The notes: generated by a model not told the origin, from the letters alone. 6,497 bases of DNA from Planctomycetota bacterium (GCA_023150495.1 JAKLKT010000172.1:1-6497), one strand, 5' to 3'. Numbered from the stretch's first letter, positions 1 to 6,231 are shown. Translations and numbers: made by a program.

Positions 1-666
1 GGTCCAGCGGTCCCCGGCGACCCGCGTCTGGCCGGTCCCGATGCAGAGCATCGGCTCGATGGCGATGACCAGCCCCTCCTCGAGGATCACGTCGTTCCGC
101 AGGAGATGGGCGTCGACGAAGTTCGGGACCTGCGGCTCCTCGTGCATCTGCCGCCCGACCCCGTGGCCGGCGTAGTCCTTGACGAGGCTGTAGCCGTACG
201 ACTCGGCGACGCGCTGGACGGCGCGGGCGATCTCGGAGAGCCTGCCCCCTACGCGAGCCGCGCGGATCGCGGCCTCGAGCGCCTCCTCGGTCGCCTTGAG
301 GAGGCGCCGCGCGGCGGCCGACACCGTGCCGACCGGGAAGGTCCACGCGGTGTCGCCCACGAAGTCCCGGTACCGGACCCCGACGTCGATGGAGATGACA
401 TCCCCCTCCTCGAGCGCCCGGTCTCCCGGGATCCCGTGGACGACCTCGTCGTTCACCGAGGCGCAGATCGACGCGGGAAACCCGTGGTAGCCCTTGAACT
501 CGGGGGTCCCGCCCCGCGCGCGGATCATCGCCTCGACGCCCGCGTCGAGCTCGGCCGTGGTGCGGCCCGGGACCGCGTTCCGGCCCGCCCACCCGAGCGC
601 CTCGGCGGCGATCTGCCCGGCTTCGCGGAGGAGCCCGATCTCGCGATCGGTCTTCAGGACCATCAT
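1..666 (-). CDS. map: Methionine aminopeptidase, type I (3' end cut by window edge)
   Basis: Cytosolic metalloprotease that removes the initiator methionine from nascent proteins when residue 2 is small. About 221 residues are visible, against roughly 250-265 for the family. Numbering from the ATG at 663, the metal ligands seen are D93 (in SIDVG), D104 (in VGDTA), H167 (in AGHGVGR) and E203 (in AIEPM). The last expected glutamate ligand lies beyond base 1. The substrate-pocket histidine is H76 (VVHGIP). There is no N-terminal zinc-finger extension, so it looks like the short bacterial class. The start is ambiguous: tandem in-frame ATGs at 666 and 663 both overlap the adk stop (by 4 bases or 1 base), which suggests translational coupling. 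It follows adk, as in many bacteria, where infA often comes next. The reading frame is open to the window edge. The identification is secure; the exact start is not. Confidence 0.96.
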   Translation of the reverse strand, partial: MMVLKTDREIGLLREAGQIAAEALGWAGRNAVPGRTTAELDAGVEAMIRARGGTPEFKGYHGFPASICASVNDEVVHGIPGDRALEEGDVISIDVGVRYRDFVGDTAWTFPVGTVSAAARRLLKATEEALEAAIRAARVGGRLSEIARAVQRVAESYGYSLVKDYAGHGVGRQMHEEPQVPNFVDAHLLRNDVILEEGLVIAIEPMLCIGTGQTRVAGDRWT

Positions 667-1325
667 GCCCCCGGAGCCCCCCCGTCCTGCTTCGCGGCCT
701 TGCTCACGTCGCGGGCGACAGCATCGATCGGCCGGTCGCCGTCGACCCAGCGGAGGAGGCCCTTCGCCTTGTACCGCTCGACCAAGGGCGCCGTGTTCTT
801 GTGGTACACGGTGAGGCGCTCGCGCACGACCTCCGCGCGGTCGTCCGGGCGCTGCACGAGGCCCTTGCTGCCGCACGCGTCGCAGGCGTCGCGCTGCCTC
901 GGCGGCTTCGTCTCGAGGTGGAAGACCTCGCCGCACTTCGGGCAGCTCCGGCGGCCGCTCACGCGCTTGACGAGCGTCTCGTCGGCGACGTGGATGTAGA
1001 CCACGGACGTGAGCGACGTCTTCAGCTGCCGGAGCATGCGATCCAGCTCGTCCGCCTGGCTCTCGTTCCGGGGGTAGCCGTCGAGGAGGAACCGGTCGCG
1101 CGCGCGCTCGAGCCGCTCGCGGACGAGCGCGTCCACCACCTCGTCGGGGACGAGGTAGCCCTTGTCGACGAACTCCTTCGCGCGGAGCCCCGTGGGCGTG
1201 CCCTTCGCCATCGCCTCGCGCAGGACGTCTCCGGTCGACAGGTGCGGGATCCCGTGCTCCTTCGAGAGGAGCTTCGCCTGGGTTCCCTTGCCGGCGCCCG
1301 GAGGTCCGAGGAAGACCAGCCGCAC
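663..1325 (-). CDS. adk: Adenylate kinase, zinc-LID type
   Basis: Catalyses AMP + ATP to 2 ADP in the cytosol and balances the adenylate pool. The predicted protein is 220 residues, typical of the long bacterial form. Motifs in order: P-loop GPPGAGKGT (7-15); AMP-binding STGDVLR (30-36); LDGYPRN (81-87), the variant of the usual DGFPR signature; a LID with four cysteines C128, C131, C148 and C151 (C-x2-C-x16-C-x2-C), which in this family binds structural zinc; then QRPDD (158-162) and conserved R168 and R170. The start is taken as GTG at 1325, which shares one base with the secY TAG, is preceded by a GGAGGAGGAG ribosome site and places the P-loop at the normal distance from the N terminus. 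No ATG lies nearby in frame. The last few residues (QDGGAPGA) look like an unstructured tail. The stop overlaps the map start, so both genes are probably coupled to secY translation. Confidence 0.97.
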   Translation of the reverse strand: MRLVFLGPPGAGKGTQAKLLSKEHGIPHLSTGDVLREAMAKGTPTGLRAKEFVDKGYLVPDEVVDALVRERLERARDRFLLDGYPRNESQADELDRMLRQLKTSLTSVVYIHVADETLVKRVSGRRSCPKCGEVFHLETKPPRQRDACDACGSKGLVQRPDDRAEVVRERLTVYHKNTAPLVERYKAKGLLRWVDGDRPIDAVARDVSKAAKQDGGAPGA

Positions 1326-2653
1326 TACTCCTCCTCCCCGCGCCGGCCCGCGCCGCTCCGCAGGAAGCCCTCGTAGTTGCGCATGACGAGGTAGGAGTTG
1401 AGCTTGTCCACGAGGTCGAGCGCGACCGAGACGACGATGAGGATCGTGGTGCCGCCGAGGTAGACCGTGAGGATCGGCGGGAGGCTCAGCGTGGACGCGA
1501 TGATCACCGGCAGGACCGCGATCGCGCCGAGGAAGGCGGCGCCCGCGAGCGTGATCCGGTTCATGATGCGCTCGAGGTGCTCCGCGGTCGGGCGGCCGGG
1601 CCGGATGCCGGGGATGAAGGACCCGTGCTCCTTCATGTTCTTGCTCATCTCCACCGGGTTGAACATCAGCGCGACCCAGAAGAAGGCGAAGAAGAACGTG
1701 AGCACGATGTAGAAGACCGACCAGAGGTACTGGCCGTACTGGAAGGCGCTCGCGAGCGCGTGGAATCCGATCGCCTCGAGGAGCAGCTGGGGGAAGGAGA
1801 GGAGCGCCGAGGCGAAGATGACGGGCATGACCCCCGCCATGTTCACGCGGATGGGCATGTAGTGGCGCTGCCCGCCGTAGACGCGGCGGCCGCGCGTGAG
1901 CTTCGCGTACTGGACAGGGATCTTCCGCTGCCCCTTGGTGATGAAGACGACGCCGAGGACGATCAGCAGGAAGAGGCCGATCAGCAGGAACCCCTTCGCG
2001 GCGCCGAGGTCGGAGCCGAGGATGCTGTGCGGCAGCCGGGCGACGATGCCCGCCATGATGATCAGCGAGATGCCGTTGCCGACGCCGTGCTCCGTGATCT
2101 GCTCGCCGATCCACATCATGAAGATCGTGCCGGTGGTGAGCGCGGTGATCCACCCGAGCTTGAGCCAGAACGAGGGCCCCGTGTCGCCGAACGTCAGGAA
2201 CGTGAGGATCTGTCCGGCGCCGTCCGGGTCCGGCAGGCTGATCTGCCCGGTGAACTGCCGGATCGTGAATGCGCCCTGCACGATGCAGATCGGGATCGTG
2301 GCGTAGCGCGTCCACTGGTTGATCTTCCTCTGGCCGGCGCTGCCCTCCTTCGAGAGCTTCTCGAGGGACGGGATCACCTTCACGAGCAGCGAGAAGATGA
2401 TGCTCGCGCTGATGTACGGCATGATCCCGAGGCTGAAGAGCGCCGCGCGCTGGAGGCCGCCGCCGCCGATCAGGTCCAGGAACCGGAGCAGCGGGTTGTC
2501 CGACGACATCGCGAACTGGGCGATCTTCTTCGGGTCGATGCCCGGCAGCGGGATGTTCCAGCCGACCCGGTACACGATCAGCAGGGCGACCGTGATGAAG
2601 AGCCGCTTGCGGAGCTCCGGGATCCGGAACAGGTTGGCGACGGCGTTGAACAT
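1325..2653 (-). CDS. secY: Protein translocase subunit SecY
   Basis: Central pore subunit of the SecYEG translocon in the inner membrane. It passes unfolded secretory proteins outward and opens laterally for membrane proteins. It is 442 residues, the usual length. Hydrophobic stretches fit ten membrane helices at about 18-37, 74-93, 116-135, 163-182, 190-208, 219-239, 272-296, 308-331, 368-388 and 395-413. The plug region follows the first periplasmic loop (about 58-72, LDLIGGGG). The two family signatures are present: GIMPYISASIIFSLL (76-90) and the region 180-203 with GEQITEHGVGNG. The cytoplasmic loop between helices 8 and 9 contains FIPGIRPG; its R351 matches the arginine needed for SecA and ribosome function in studied SecY proteins. 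The C terminus contains MRNYEGFL. The ATG at 2653 is 6 bases after the rplO stop. Nothing is truncated or unusual. Confidence 0.98.
   Translation of the reverse strand: MFNAVANLFRIPELRKRLFITVALLIVYRVGWNIPLPGIDPKKIAQFAMSSDNPLLRFLDLIGGGGLQRAALFSLGIMPYISASIIFSLLVKVIPSLEKLSKEGSAGQRKINQWTRYATIPICIVQGAFTIRQFTGQISLPDPDGAGQILTFLTFGDTGPSFWLKLGWITALTTGTIFMMWIGEQITEHGVGNGISLIIMAGIVARLPHSILGSDLGAAKGFLLIGLFLLIVLGVVFITKGQRKIPVQYAKLTRGRRVYGGQRHYMPIRVNMAGVMPVIFASALLSFPQLLLEAIGFHALASAFQYGQYLWSVFYIVLTFFFAFFWVALMFNPVEMSKNMKEHGSFIPGIRPGRPTAEHLERIMNRITLAGAAFLGAIAVLPVIIASTLSLPPILTVYLGGTTILIVVSVALDLVDKLNSYLVMRNYEGFLRSGAGRRGEEE
1328..1337 (-). promoter_or_regulatory. Ribosome binding site deciding the adk GTG start
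   Basis: On the minus strand this reads GGAGGAGGAG, inside the last codons of secY (its Glu-Glu-Glu end) and just ahead of TAGTG, where the secY stop and the adk GTG share a base. The two possible GGAGG cores are 7 and 4 bases from the GTG. This supports the GTG at 1325 as the adk start. Confidence 0.7.
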
Positions 2654-2659
2654 CGGGCG

Positions 2660-3274
2660 CTACGCCTCGGGTGCGCCCGAGGGCCCGCCCTTGGGATTCT
2701 TGGGGGGCTTCGGGGCCTTGGGGGGCTTCGGGGCCTTCTCGGGCGCCGCGGCCGGCTCCTCGGCGGCAGGCTTCGGCTGTGCCTTCGGAGGCACGGGCTT
2801 TCTCACCTTCACCGGGGGCGGCGGGTTCAGCGCCGTGATCGACCCGCCGGACGCCTCGATCTTCCGCTTCGCGCTCTCGCTGAAGCGGTCGGCCGTGACG
2901 TGCAGCTTCTTCGAGAGGTCGCCCCCGCCGAGCACCTTGATCGGCGCGTCATCCTTGGCGTTGATGAGGTGCGCCTCGCGGATCGCCGCGGCGTCGACGG
3001 TCGCGCCCTCGCCGAACGCCCCCTCGAGCTGCCCGACGTTGACGATCGCGTACACCACCCGGAAGCGGTGGTTGTTGAAGCCGCGCTTCGGCAGCCGGCG
3101 GTAGAGCGGCATCTGGCCGCCCTCGAACCCGGGCCCGGGGCCCCCCCCGGATCGGGCCTGCTGGCCCTTGTTGCCGCGGCCGCTGGTCTTGCCGTGGCCG
3201 GATCCCCAGCCGCGGCCGAGACGCTTCTTGCTCTTCTTGGGGATGAAGGCGCCGCGCACGTCGGCGAGGTTCAT
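2660..3274 (-). CDS. rplO: 50S ribosomal protein L15 (uL15) with long Pro/Lys/Ala tail
   Basis: A 23S rRNA-binding protein that helps assemble the large subunit. The product is 204 residues, against about 145-150 for typical bacterial L15. Residues 1-150 are the ordinary protein: the glycine-rich RNA-binding N-terminal arm (G20 to G45, starting GRGWGSGHGKTSGRG), then MPLYRRLPKRGF (55-66) and the L18e/L15 globular domain ending near ASGGSITALN. Residues 151-204 are an extra tail of Pro, Lys, Ala and Gly with no recognisable fold, containing the hexapeptide APKPPK twice in tandem. The ATG at 3274 overlaps the rpsE TGA by 4 bases (ATGA), where rpmD would normally lie. The tail is in frame and ends in a clean TAG 6 bases before secY, so it does not look like a frameshift product, although it could be partly dispensable. 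Confidence 0.96.
   Translation of the reverse strand: MNLADVRGAFIPKKSKKRLGRGWGSGHGKTSGRGNKGQQARSGGGPGPGFEGGQMPLYRRLPKRGFNNHRFRVVYAIVNVGQLEGAFGEGATVDAAAIREAHLINAKDDAPIKVLGGGDLSKKLHVTADRFSESAKRKIEASGGSITALNPPPPVKVRKPVPPKAQPKPAAEEPAAAPEKAPKPPKAPKPPKNPKGGPSGAPEA
2700..2735. repeat. Two perfect 18-bp tandem copies in the rplO tail
   Basis: Positions 2700-2717 and 2718-2735 are identical (plus strand TTGGGGGGCTTCGGGGCC). On the coding strand each copy encodes Ala-Pro-Lys-Pro-Pro-Lys. The length is a multiple of three, so copy-number change would keep the frame. A degenerate third unit (PKNPKG) follows in the protein. Slippage is the likely origin. Confidence 0.9.
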
Positions 3275-3774
3275 TTCGCGTTCCCTCCCCGCAACCGCTG
3301 CACGATCTTGCGCGTGCGGAGCTGGGCCAGCCCGTCGAAGGTCGCCTTGACGAGGTTGACCGGGTTGGTGGAGCCGTAGGCCTTGGTGAGGATGTCGCGG
3401 ACGCCGGCCGCCTCGAGGACGGCGCGGACCGCGCTCCCCGCGATCACGCCCGTTCCGGGAGCGGCGGGCACAAGCACGACCTTGCTCGCGCTGTACCGCC
3501 CCGAGACCTCGTGCGGGATCGTGGTGCCGATCATGGGCACGCGGACAAGGCGCTTCTTCCCGTCCTTCACCGCCTTCTCGACCGCGTTCGGGACCTCCTT
3601 CGCCTTGCCGAAGCCGAAGCCGACCACGCCGGCCTGGTCCCCGACCGTGACGAGGGCGCTGAAGGAGAAGCGGCGGCCGCCCTTCACGACGGCGGCGCAC
3701 CGGTTGATCTTGACGACCGTCTCCGCCAGCGTGAGGCCCTCGGGGCTGACGCGGTCCCTGAACTCGTGCTGCAT
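3271..3774 (-). CDS. rpsE: 30S ribosomal protein S5 (uS5)
   Basis: Small-subunit protein next to the mRNA entry channel and the decoding region; in E. coli, changes in this protein affect fidelity and spectinomycin resistance. The product is 167 residues, normal for the family. The N-terminal double-stranded-RNA-binding-like domain is visible, with INRCAAVVKGGRRFSFSAL (23-41), GFGFGKAKEVPNAVEKA (52-68) and a basic stretch at 72-79. The C-terminal domain has SGRYSASKVVLVPAAPGTG and ILTKAYGSTNPVNLVKAT. One oddity: the loop normally written GDGNGRVG reads GDQAGVVG (45-52), so the usual Asn and Arg are absent. The ATG at 3774 directly follows the rplR TAG with no gap; a GGAG at 3784-3781 sits 6 bases upstream. 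The stop overlaps rplO by 4 bases. Confidence 0.97.
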   Translation of the reverse strand: MQHEFRDRVSPEGLTLAETVVKINRCAAVVKGGRRFSFSALVTVGDQAGVVGFGFGKAKEVPNAVEKAVKDGKKRLVRVPMIGTTIPHEVSGRYSASKVVLVPAAPGTGVIAGSAVRAVLEAAGVRDILTKAYGSTNPVNLVKATFDGLAQLRTRKIVQRLRGGNAK

Positions 3775-4131
3775 CTAGAACTCCAATCCGCTCTTGCGGG
3801 CCGCCTCGGCCAGCGCCTTCACCCGCCCGTGGAACCGGTAGCGTCCGCGATCGAAGCGCGCCTTGGTGATGGCGAGCGCCTTCGCCTTCTCGGCGAGATC
3901 GGTGCCCACCTTGCCTGCGTGCTCGACCGTCCCGCCGTACGCCCCGCACACGACGCGGCTGGACGACGCGCAGAGCGTCCGCCCCGTGCCGTCGTCGATC
4001 AGCTGCGCGTAGATGTGCCTGTGGCTGCGGAACACGCTCAGCCGGGGGCGTTCCGCGTCGCCGCGCAACCGCTTGCGCACGCGCAACGCCCGCCGCTCGC
4101 GCTGTTCCCGGATCAAACGCTCGCGTCTCAT
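3775..4131 (-). CDS. rplR: 50S ribosomal protein L18 (uL18)
   Basis: 5S rRNA-binding protein that, with L5, mounts 5S rRNA on the central protuberance of the large subunit. The product is 118 residues, the usual length. It has a very basic N-terminal arm (1-23, mostly Arg, Lys and Glu), then RPRLSVFRSHRHIYAQLIDD (28-47), and the family C terminus FDRGRYRFHGRVKALAEAAR ending in SGLEF (93-118). The middle (about 55-72, with CGAYGGTVEHAGKVG) is the part that varies most between bacteria. The start is ATG at 4131, overlapping the rplF TGA by 4 bases. The stop abuts the rpsE start, so the gene lies between two tightly coupled junctions. Confidence 0.96.
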   Translation of the reverse strand: MRRERLIREQRERRALRVRKRLRGDAERPRLSVFRSHRHIYAQLIDDGTGRTLCASSSRVVCGAYGGTVEHAGKVGTDLAEKAKALAITKARFDRGRYRFHGRVKALAEAARKSGLEF

Positions 4132-4676
4132 TGCTCCGTCCCCACGAACGACTTGCCCTGCTTCCGCTCGACGTGCTCGCCCTTGTAGCGGATGCCCTTG
4201 CCCTTGTAGGGCTCGGGCGGGCGCACGGAGCGCATCTCGGCCGCGAACTGGCCGACCTTCTGGCGGTCGGCGCCCCGCACGACGATGAGCGTCGGGTTCG
4301 GGCACTCCACCTTGACGCCCGCCGGCGCCTCGAACTTGATGTCGTTGGCGTAGCCGAGCTTGAGCGTGACCTTCTGGCCGTTCACCGCGGCCTGGTAGGA
4401 GACGCCGTGGACCTCGAGCTCCTTCACGTAGCCCTGGCTCACGCCGCGCACGTGGTTGCGGAGGAGCGCCCGCGCGAGGCCGTGCAGCGCGCGGCTCTGG
4501 GGGTCGTCCTTCCGGCGCGTCACGACGAGCTTCCCGCCCTCGTGCTTCGCCTCGATGCCCGCCGGCAGCTGCTGCTCCAGGGAGCCGAGCTTGCCCTTGA
4601 CCGTCACCTTGCTTCCGGCCACGGCGACCTCGACTCCCGCCGGGACCTCGATCGGCTGTTTTCCGACGCGCGACAT
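4128..4676 (-). CDS. rplF: 50S ribosomal protein L6 (uL6)
   Basis: Large-subunit protein at the base of the factor-binding region near the sarcin-ricin loop. The product is 182 residues, close to the usual 175-180. It begins MSRVGKQPIEVPAGVEV, the standard L6 start, and carries the two repeated domains (about 1-82 and 83-170). The C-terminal RNA-binding motif RPPEPYKGKGIRYKGE begins at 152. The basic C-terminal tail ends KSFVGTEQ and lacks the more common Lys-rich ending. The ATG at 4676 lies 2 bases after the rpsH stop and is the only start that gives the family N terminus; a longer in-frame reading upstream runs through rpsH and is not the gene. Confidence 0.97.
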   Translation of the reverse strand: MSRVGKQPIEVPAGVEVAVAGSKVTVKGKLGSLEQQLPAGIEAKHEGGKLVVTRRKDDPQSRALHGLARALLRNHVRGVSQGYVKELEVHGVSYQAAVNGQKVTLKLGYANDIKFEAPAGVKVECPNPTLIVVRGADRQKVGQFAAEMRSVRPPEPYKGKGIRYKGEHVERKQGKSFVGTEQ

Positions 4677-4678
4677 GG

Positions 4679-5077
4679 CTACCAGATCCTGCCCATGTAC
4701 TCGCCACCGACCTTCTGCTCGCGGCACTGCGCGTCGGTGAGCATTCCCCTGGGCGTCGAGTAGATCCCGACCCCGAGGCCGCGCAGCACCCGTTCGATAT
4801 CGTCCGCCTTCTTGTACACGCGGCAGCCCGGCTTGCTGATCCGCTCGATCATCGTGATCACGCTGCGGCCGTCCTCGTCCGTGCGCAGGTACGCGCGCAG
4901 CCGCTTGCGGCCGTCGACTTCCGTCACCTGCACCTCGCGCAGGAATCCCTCGCGCGCGAGCAGGCGGCAGACATCCTCCTTCAGCGCGCTGTGCGGGATG
5001 TCGGCATGCTTGCGCGAAGCAAGCGCCGCGTTCCGCACGCGCGTGAAGAGGTCGGCGATGGGATCGGTCATCGTCAT
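4679..5077 (-). CDS. rpsH: 30S ribosomal protein S8 (uS8)
   Basis: Primary 16S rRNA-binding protein of the central domain; in E. coli it also represses spc operon translation. The product is 132 residues, the standard length. The N-terminal half opens with DPIADLFTRVRNA (5-17) and contains the KEDVCRLLAREGF segment. The RNA-binding C-terminal half carries the family STPRG motif (107-111) and ends in VGGEYMGRIW. The ATG at 5077 is chosen over a second in-frame ATG at 5071 because the ribosome site at 5088-5083 is 5 bases from it. It follows rpsN after an 11-base gap, the largest in the window, and precedes rplF by 2 bases. Confidence 0.97.
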   Translation of the reverse strand: MTMTDPIADLFTRVRNAALASRKHADIPHSALKEDVCRLLAREGFLREVQVTEVDGRKRLRAYLRTDEDGRSVITMIERISKPGCRVYKKADDIERVLRGLGVGIYSTPRGMLTDAQCREQKVGGEYMGRIW

Positions 5078-5082
5078 CGGAT

Positions 5083-5090
5083 CCCTCCCT
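5083..5090 (-). promoter_or_regulatory. Ribosome binding site for rpsH
   Basis: The minus strand reads AGGGAGGG in the short gap between the rpsN stop and the rpsH start. It is 5 bases from the ATG at 5077 and 11 bases from the alternative ATG at 5071, favouring the upstream start. Confidence 0.65.
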
Positions 5091-5274
5091 ACCAGCTGGC
5101 CTTGACCACGCCCGGGATCTCGCCCCGGAGCGCCAGGTTGCGGAAGCAGATGCGGCAGAGGCCGAAGCGCCGGTAATACGCCCGGCGCCGCCCGCACGAA
5201 CTGCAGCGGTTGTAGCGGCGCGACGCGTACTTGGGCTTGCGCCGCGACTTCGCGATCCAGCTCTTCTTGGCCAC
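5089..5274 (-). CDS. rpsN: 30S ribosomal protein S14, zinc-binding type (uS14)
   Basis: Small-subunit head protein that contacts 16S rRNA near the decoding and tRNA sites. The 61-residue length and four cysteines C24, C27, C40 and C43 (C-x2-C-x12-C-x2-C) identify the short zinc form (also called rpsZ or type Z), not the roughly 100-residue zinc-free form. The basic N terminus MAKKSWIAKSRRKPKY and the ending REIP-like LALRGEIPGVVKASW are typical. The start is GTG at 5274, immediately after the rplE TAA with no spacer; an AAGG-type ribosome site lies within the end of rplE. This position between rplE and rpsH is normal. Some bacteria keep a second, zinc-free S14 elsewhere; this window cannot show that. 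Confidence 0.97.
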   Translation of the reverse strand: MAKKSWIAKSRRKPKYASRRYNRCSSCGRRRAYYRRFGLCRICFRNLALRGEIPGVVKASW

Positions 5275-5832
5275 TTACGCCTTCCCTTCCTGCTCCGGCC
5301 GCCGGAACGGCATGCCGAGTTCCTCGAGCAGCCTCTTGCTCACGTCGTCGCGTCCGCCGCTGACCGAGATCGTGATGTTCATGCCCTGCATGTTCTCGAT
5401 GACGTCCGCGTCGACCTCGGGGAACACCACCTGGTCGGTGAGCCCCATGCTGAAGTTCCCCTGCCCGTCGAGCTTGTCCTTGAGACCGCGGAAGTCGCGG
5501 ATGCGGGGGATGGCGACGGAGATCAGCCGATCCAGGAACTCGTACATCCGCTTTCCGCGAAGCGTCACGCAGCAGCCGATCGGCAGCCCCTCGCGGAGGT
5601 GGAACTGCGCGATCGACTTCTTCGCGCGCGTGATGACGGGCCGCTGGCCCGTGATCGTGCCGAGGTCGCGGGCCGCGTCGTCGAGGAGCTTCTTGTTCTC
5701 GCGCGCCTTGCCCACGCCCATGTTGACCGTGACCTTGCGGATCCGCGGCACCGACAGGGCGTTCTTGAACCCGAACTCCTTCATGAGGGTCGGGCAGACC
5801 TCCTTGCGGTACTTCTCGAGCAGCCGCGCCAT
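5275..5832 (-). CDS. rplE: 50S ribosomal protein L5 (uL5)
   Basis: 5S rRNA-binding protein of the central protuberance that touches P-site tRNA and forms an intersubunit bridge with the 30S head. The product is 185 residues, about the usual 180. Family segments are clear: VPRIRKVTVNMGVGKA (28-43), TGQRPVITRAKKSIAQFHLR (61-80), EGLPIG then VTLRGKRMYEFLDRL (81-103), DFRGL (113-117), and the C-terminal MNITISVSGGRDDVSKRLLEELGMPF (151-176). An unusual but probably harmless Cys-Cys pair (87-88) precedes VTLRG. The ATG at 5832 is 3 bases after the rplX stop, and the TAA abuts the rpsN GTG. Confidence 0.98.
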   Translation of the reverse strand: MARLLEKYRKEVCPTLMKEFGFKNALSVPRIRKVTVNMGVGKARENKKLLDDAARDLGTITGQRPVITRAKKSIAQFHLREGLPIGCCVTLRGKRMYEFLDRLISVAIPRIRDFRGLKDKLDGQGNFSMGLTDQVVFPEVDADVIENMQGMNITISVSGGRDDVSKRLLEELGMPFRRPEQEGKA

Positions 5833-5835
5833 CGC

Positions 5836-6231
5836 CTAGGACTCCTTCGCCGCCGCGGGCTTCTTGGCCCCGCGCTTTCCGGACGCCTTCTTCTCCTTGG
5901 CCGCCGCGGCGGCCGGCGCCGCCCCGACGGGGCCCCCGCCCTTCCGCAGGATGCGGGCCTTCTTCCCCTCGACGACGCGGCTCCCGAGCCGCGACCTCGC
6001 CCCCGAAGCCTCGTCGAAGAACATCACGTTGCTCCGGTGGATGGGCAGCTCGCGCTGGATACGGCCGCCCTGGGGGGTCTTCTGGCTCTTGCGCATGTGC
6101 TTCCAGCGCACGTTGACGCCCTCGACGACGACCCGGTCGCGATCGGGGATCACGCGCAGGACGCGCCCGCGCTTGCCCCGCTCGTTGCCGGCGATGACCT
6201 CGACGAGGTCCCCCTTGCGGATGCCCGCCAT
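5836..6231 (-). CDS. rplX: 50S ribosomal protein L24 (uL24) with Ala/Lys-rich tail
   Basis: Assembly-initiator protein that binds 23S rRNA near the exit of the peptide tunnel. The product is 131 residues, longer than the usual 100-110. It has an N-terminal KOW motif (IRKGDLVEVIAGNERGKRG, 4-22), then VEGVNVRWKHMRKSQKTPQG (36-55) and the MFFDEASGARSRLG region. Residues after about 98 are a low-complexity tail of Ala, Lys and Gly with no recognisable domain. The ATG at 6231 is preferred because the strong GGAGGTG ribosome site is 5 bases away; it shares one base with the rplN stop. An in-frame GTG at 6234 is possible and would add one residue, but would sit only 2 bases from that site. Confidence 0.96.
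   Translation of the reverse strand: MAGIRKGDLVEVIAGNERGKRGRVLRVIPDRDRVVVEGVNVRWKHMRKSQKTPQGGRIQRELPIHRSNVMFFDEASGARSRLGSRVVEGKKARILRKGGGPVGAAPAAAAAKEKKASGKRGAKKPAAAKES

Noticed and set aside
106..999. A 297-codon open frame on the plus strand, opposite map and adk
   Set aside because: It is the complement of the map and adk coding sequence, with catalytic motifs only on the minus strand. The composition is typical of shadow frames in GC-rich DNA.
663..2315. A long minus-strand frame that would make adk a 550-residue protein fused to an Arg/His/Pro-rich N-terminal part
   Set aside because: The upstream part is secY read in the wrong frame. The P-loop sits 7 residues after the GTG at 1325, as normal for Adk, and a good ribosome site precedes that GTG.
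3128..3150. GGGCCCGGGG and a run of eight C in rplO, a possible frameshift or hairpin
   Set aside because: The reading frame continues correctly through it and encodes the expected glycine-rich arm of L15, so there is no sign of an error or a terminator.
1577..3379. A 600-codon open frame on the plus strand, opposite secY and rplO
   Set aside because: It is antisense to two clearly conserved genes. Its translation is dominated by Arg, Asp, Glu and Leu in the pattern given by reading the opposite strand of GC-rich codons, and matches no family I know.
2660..3949. A minus-strand frame extending rplO upstream through rpsE and into rplR
   Set aside because: The upstream part is out-of-frame rpsE. 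L15 starts at the ATG at 3274 with the normal N terminus.
5810..5860. Possible S8-binding autoregulatory RNA site at the rplX/rplE junction, as known in E. coli
   Set aside because: The spacer is only 3 bases, and I could not identify the S8-type internal-loop helix by eye. A covariance-model search would be needed before claiming it.
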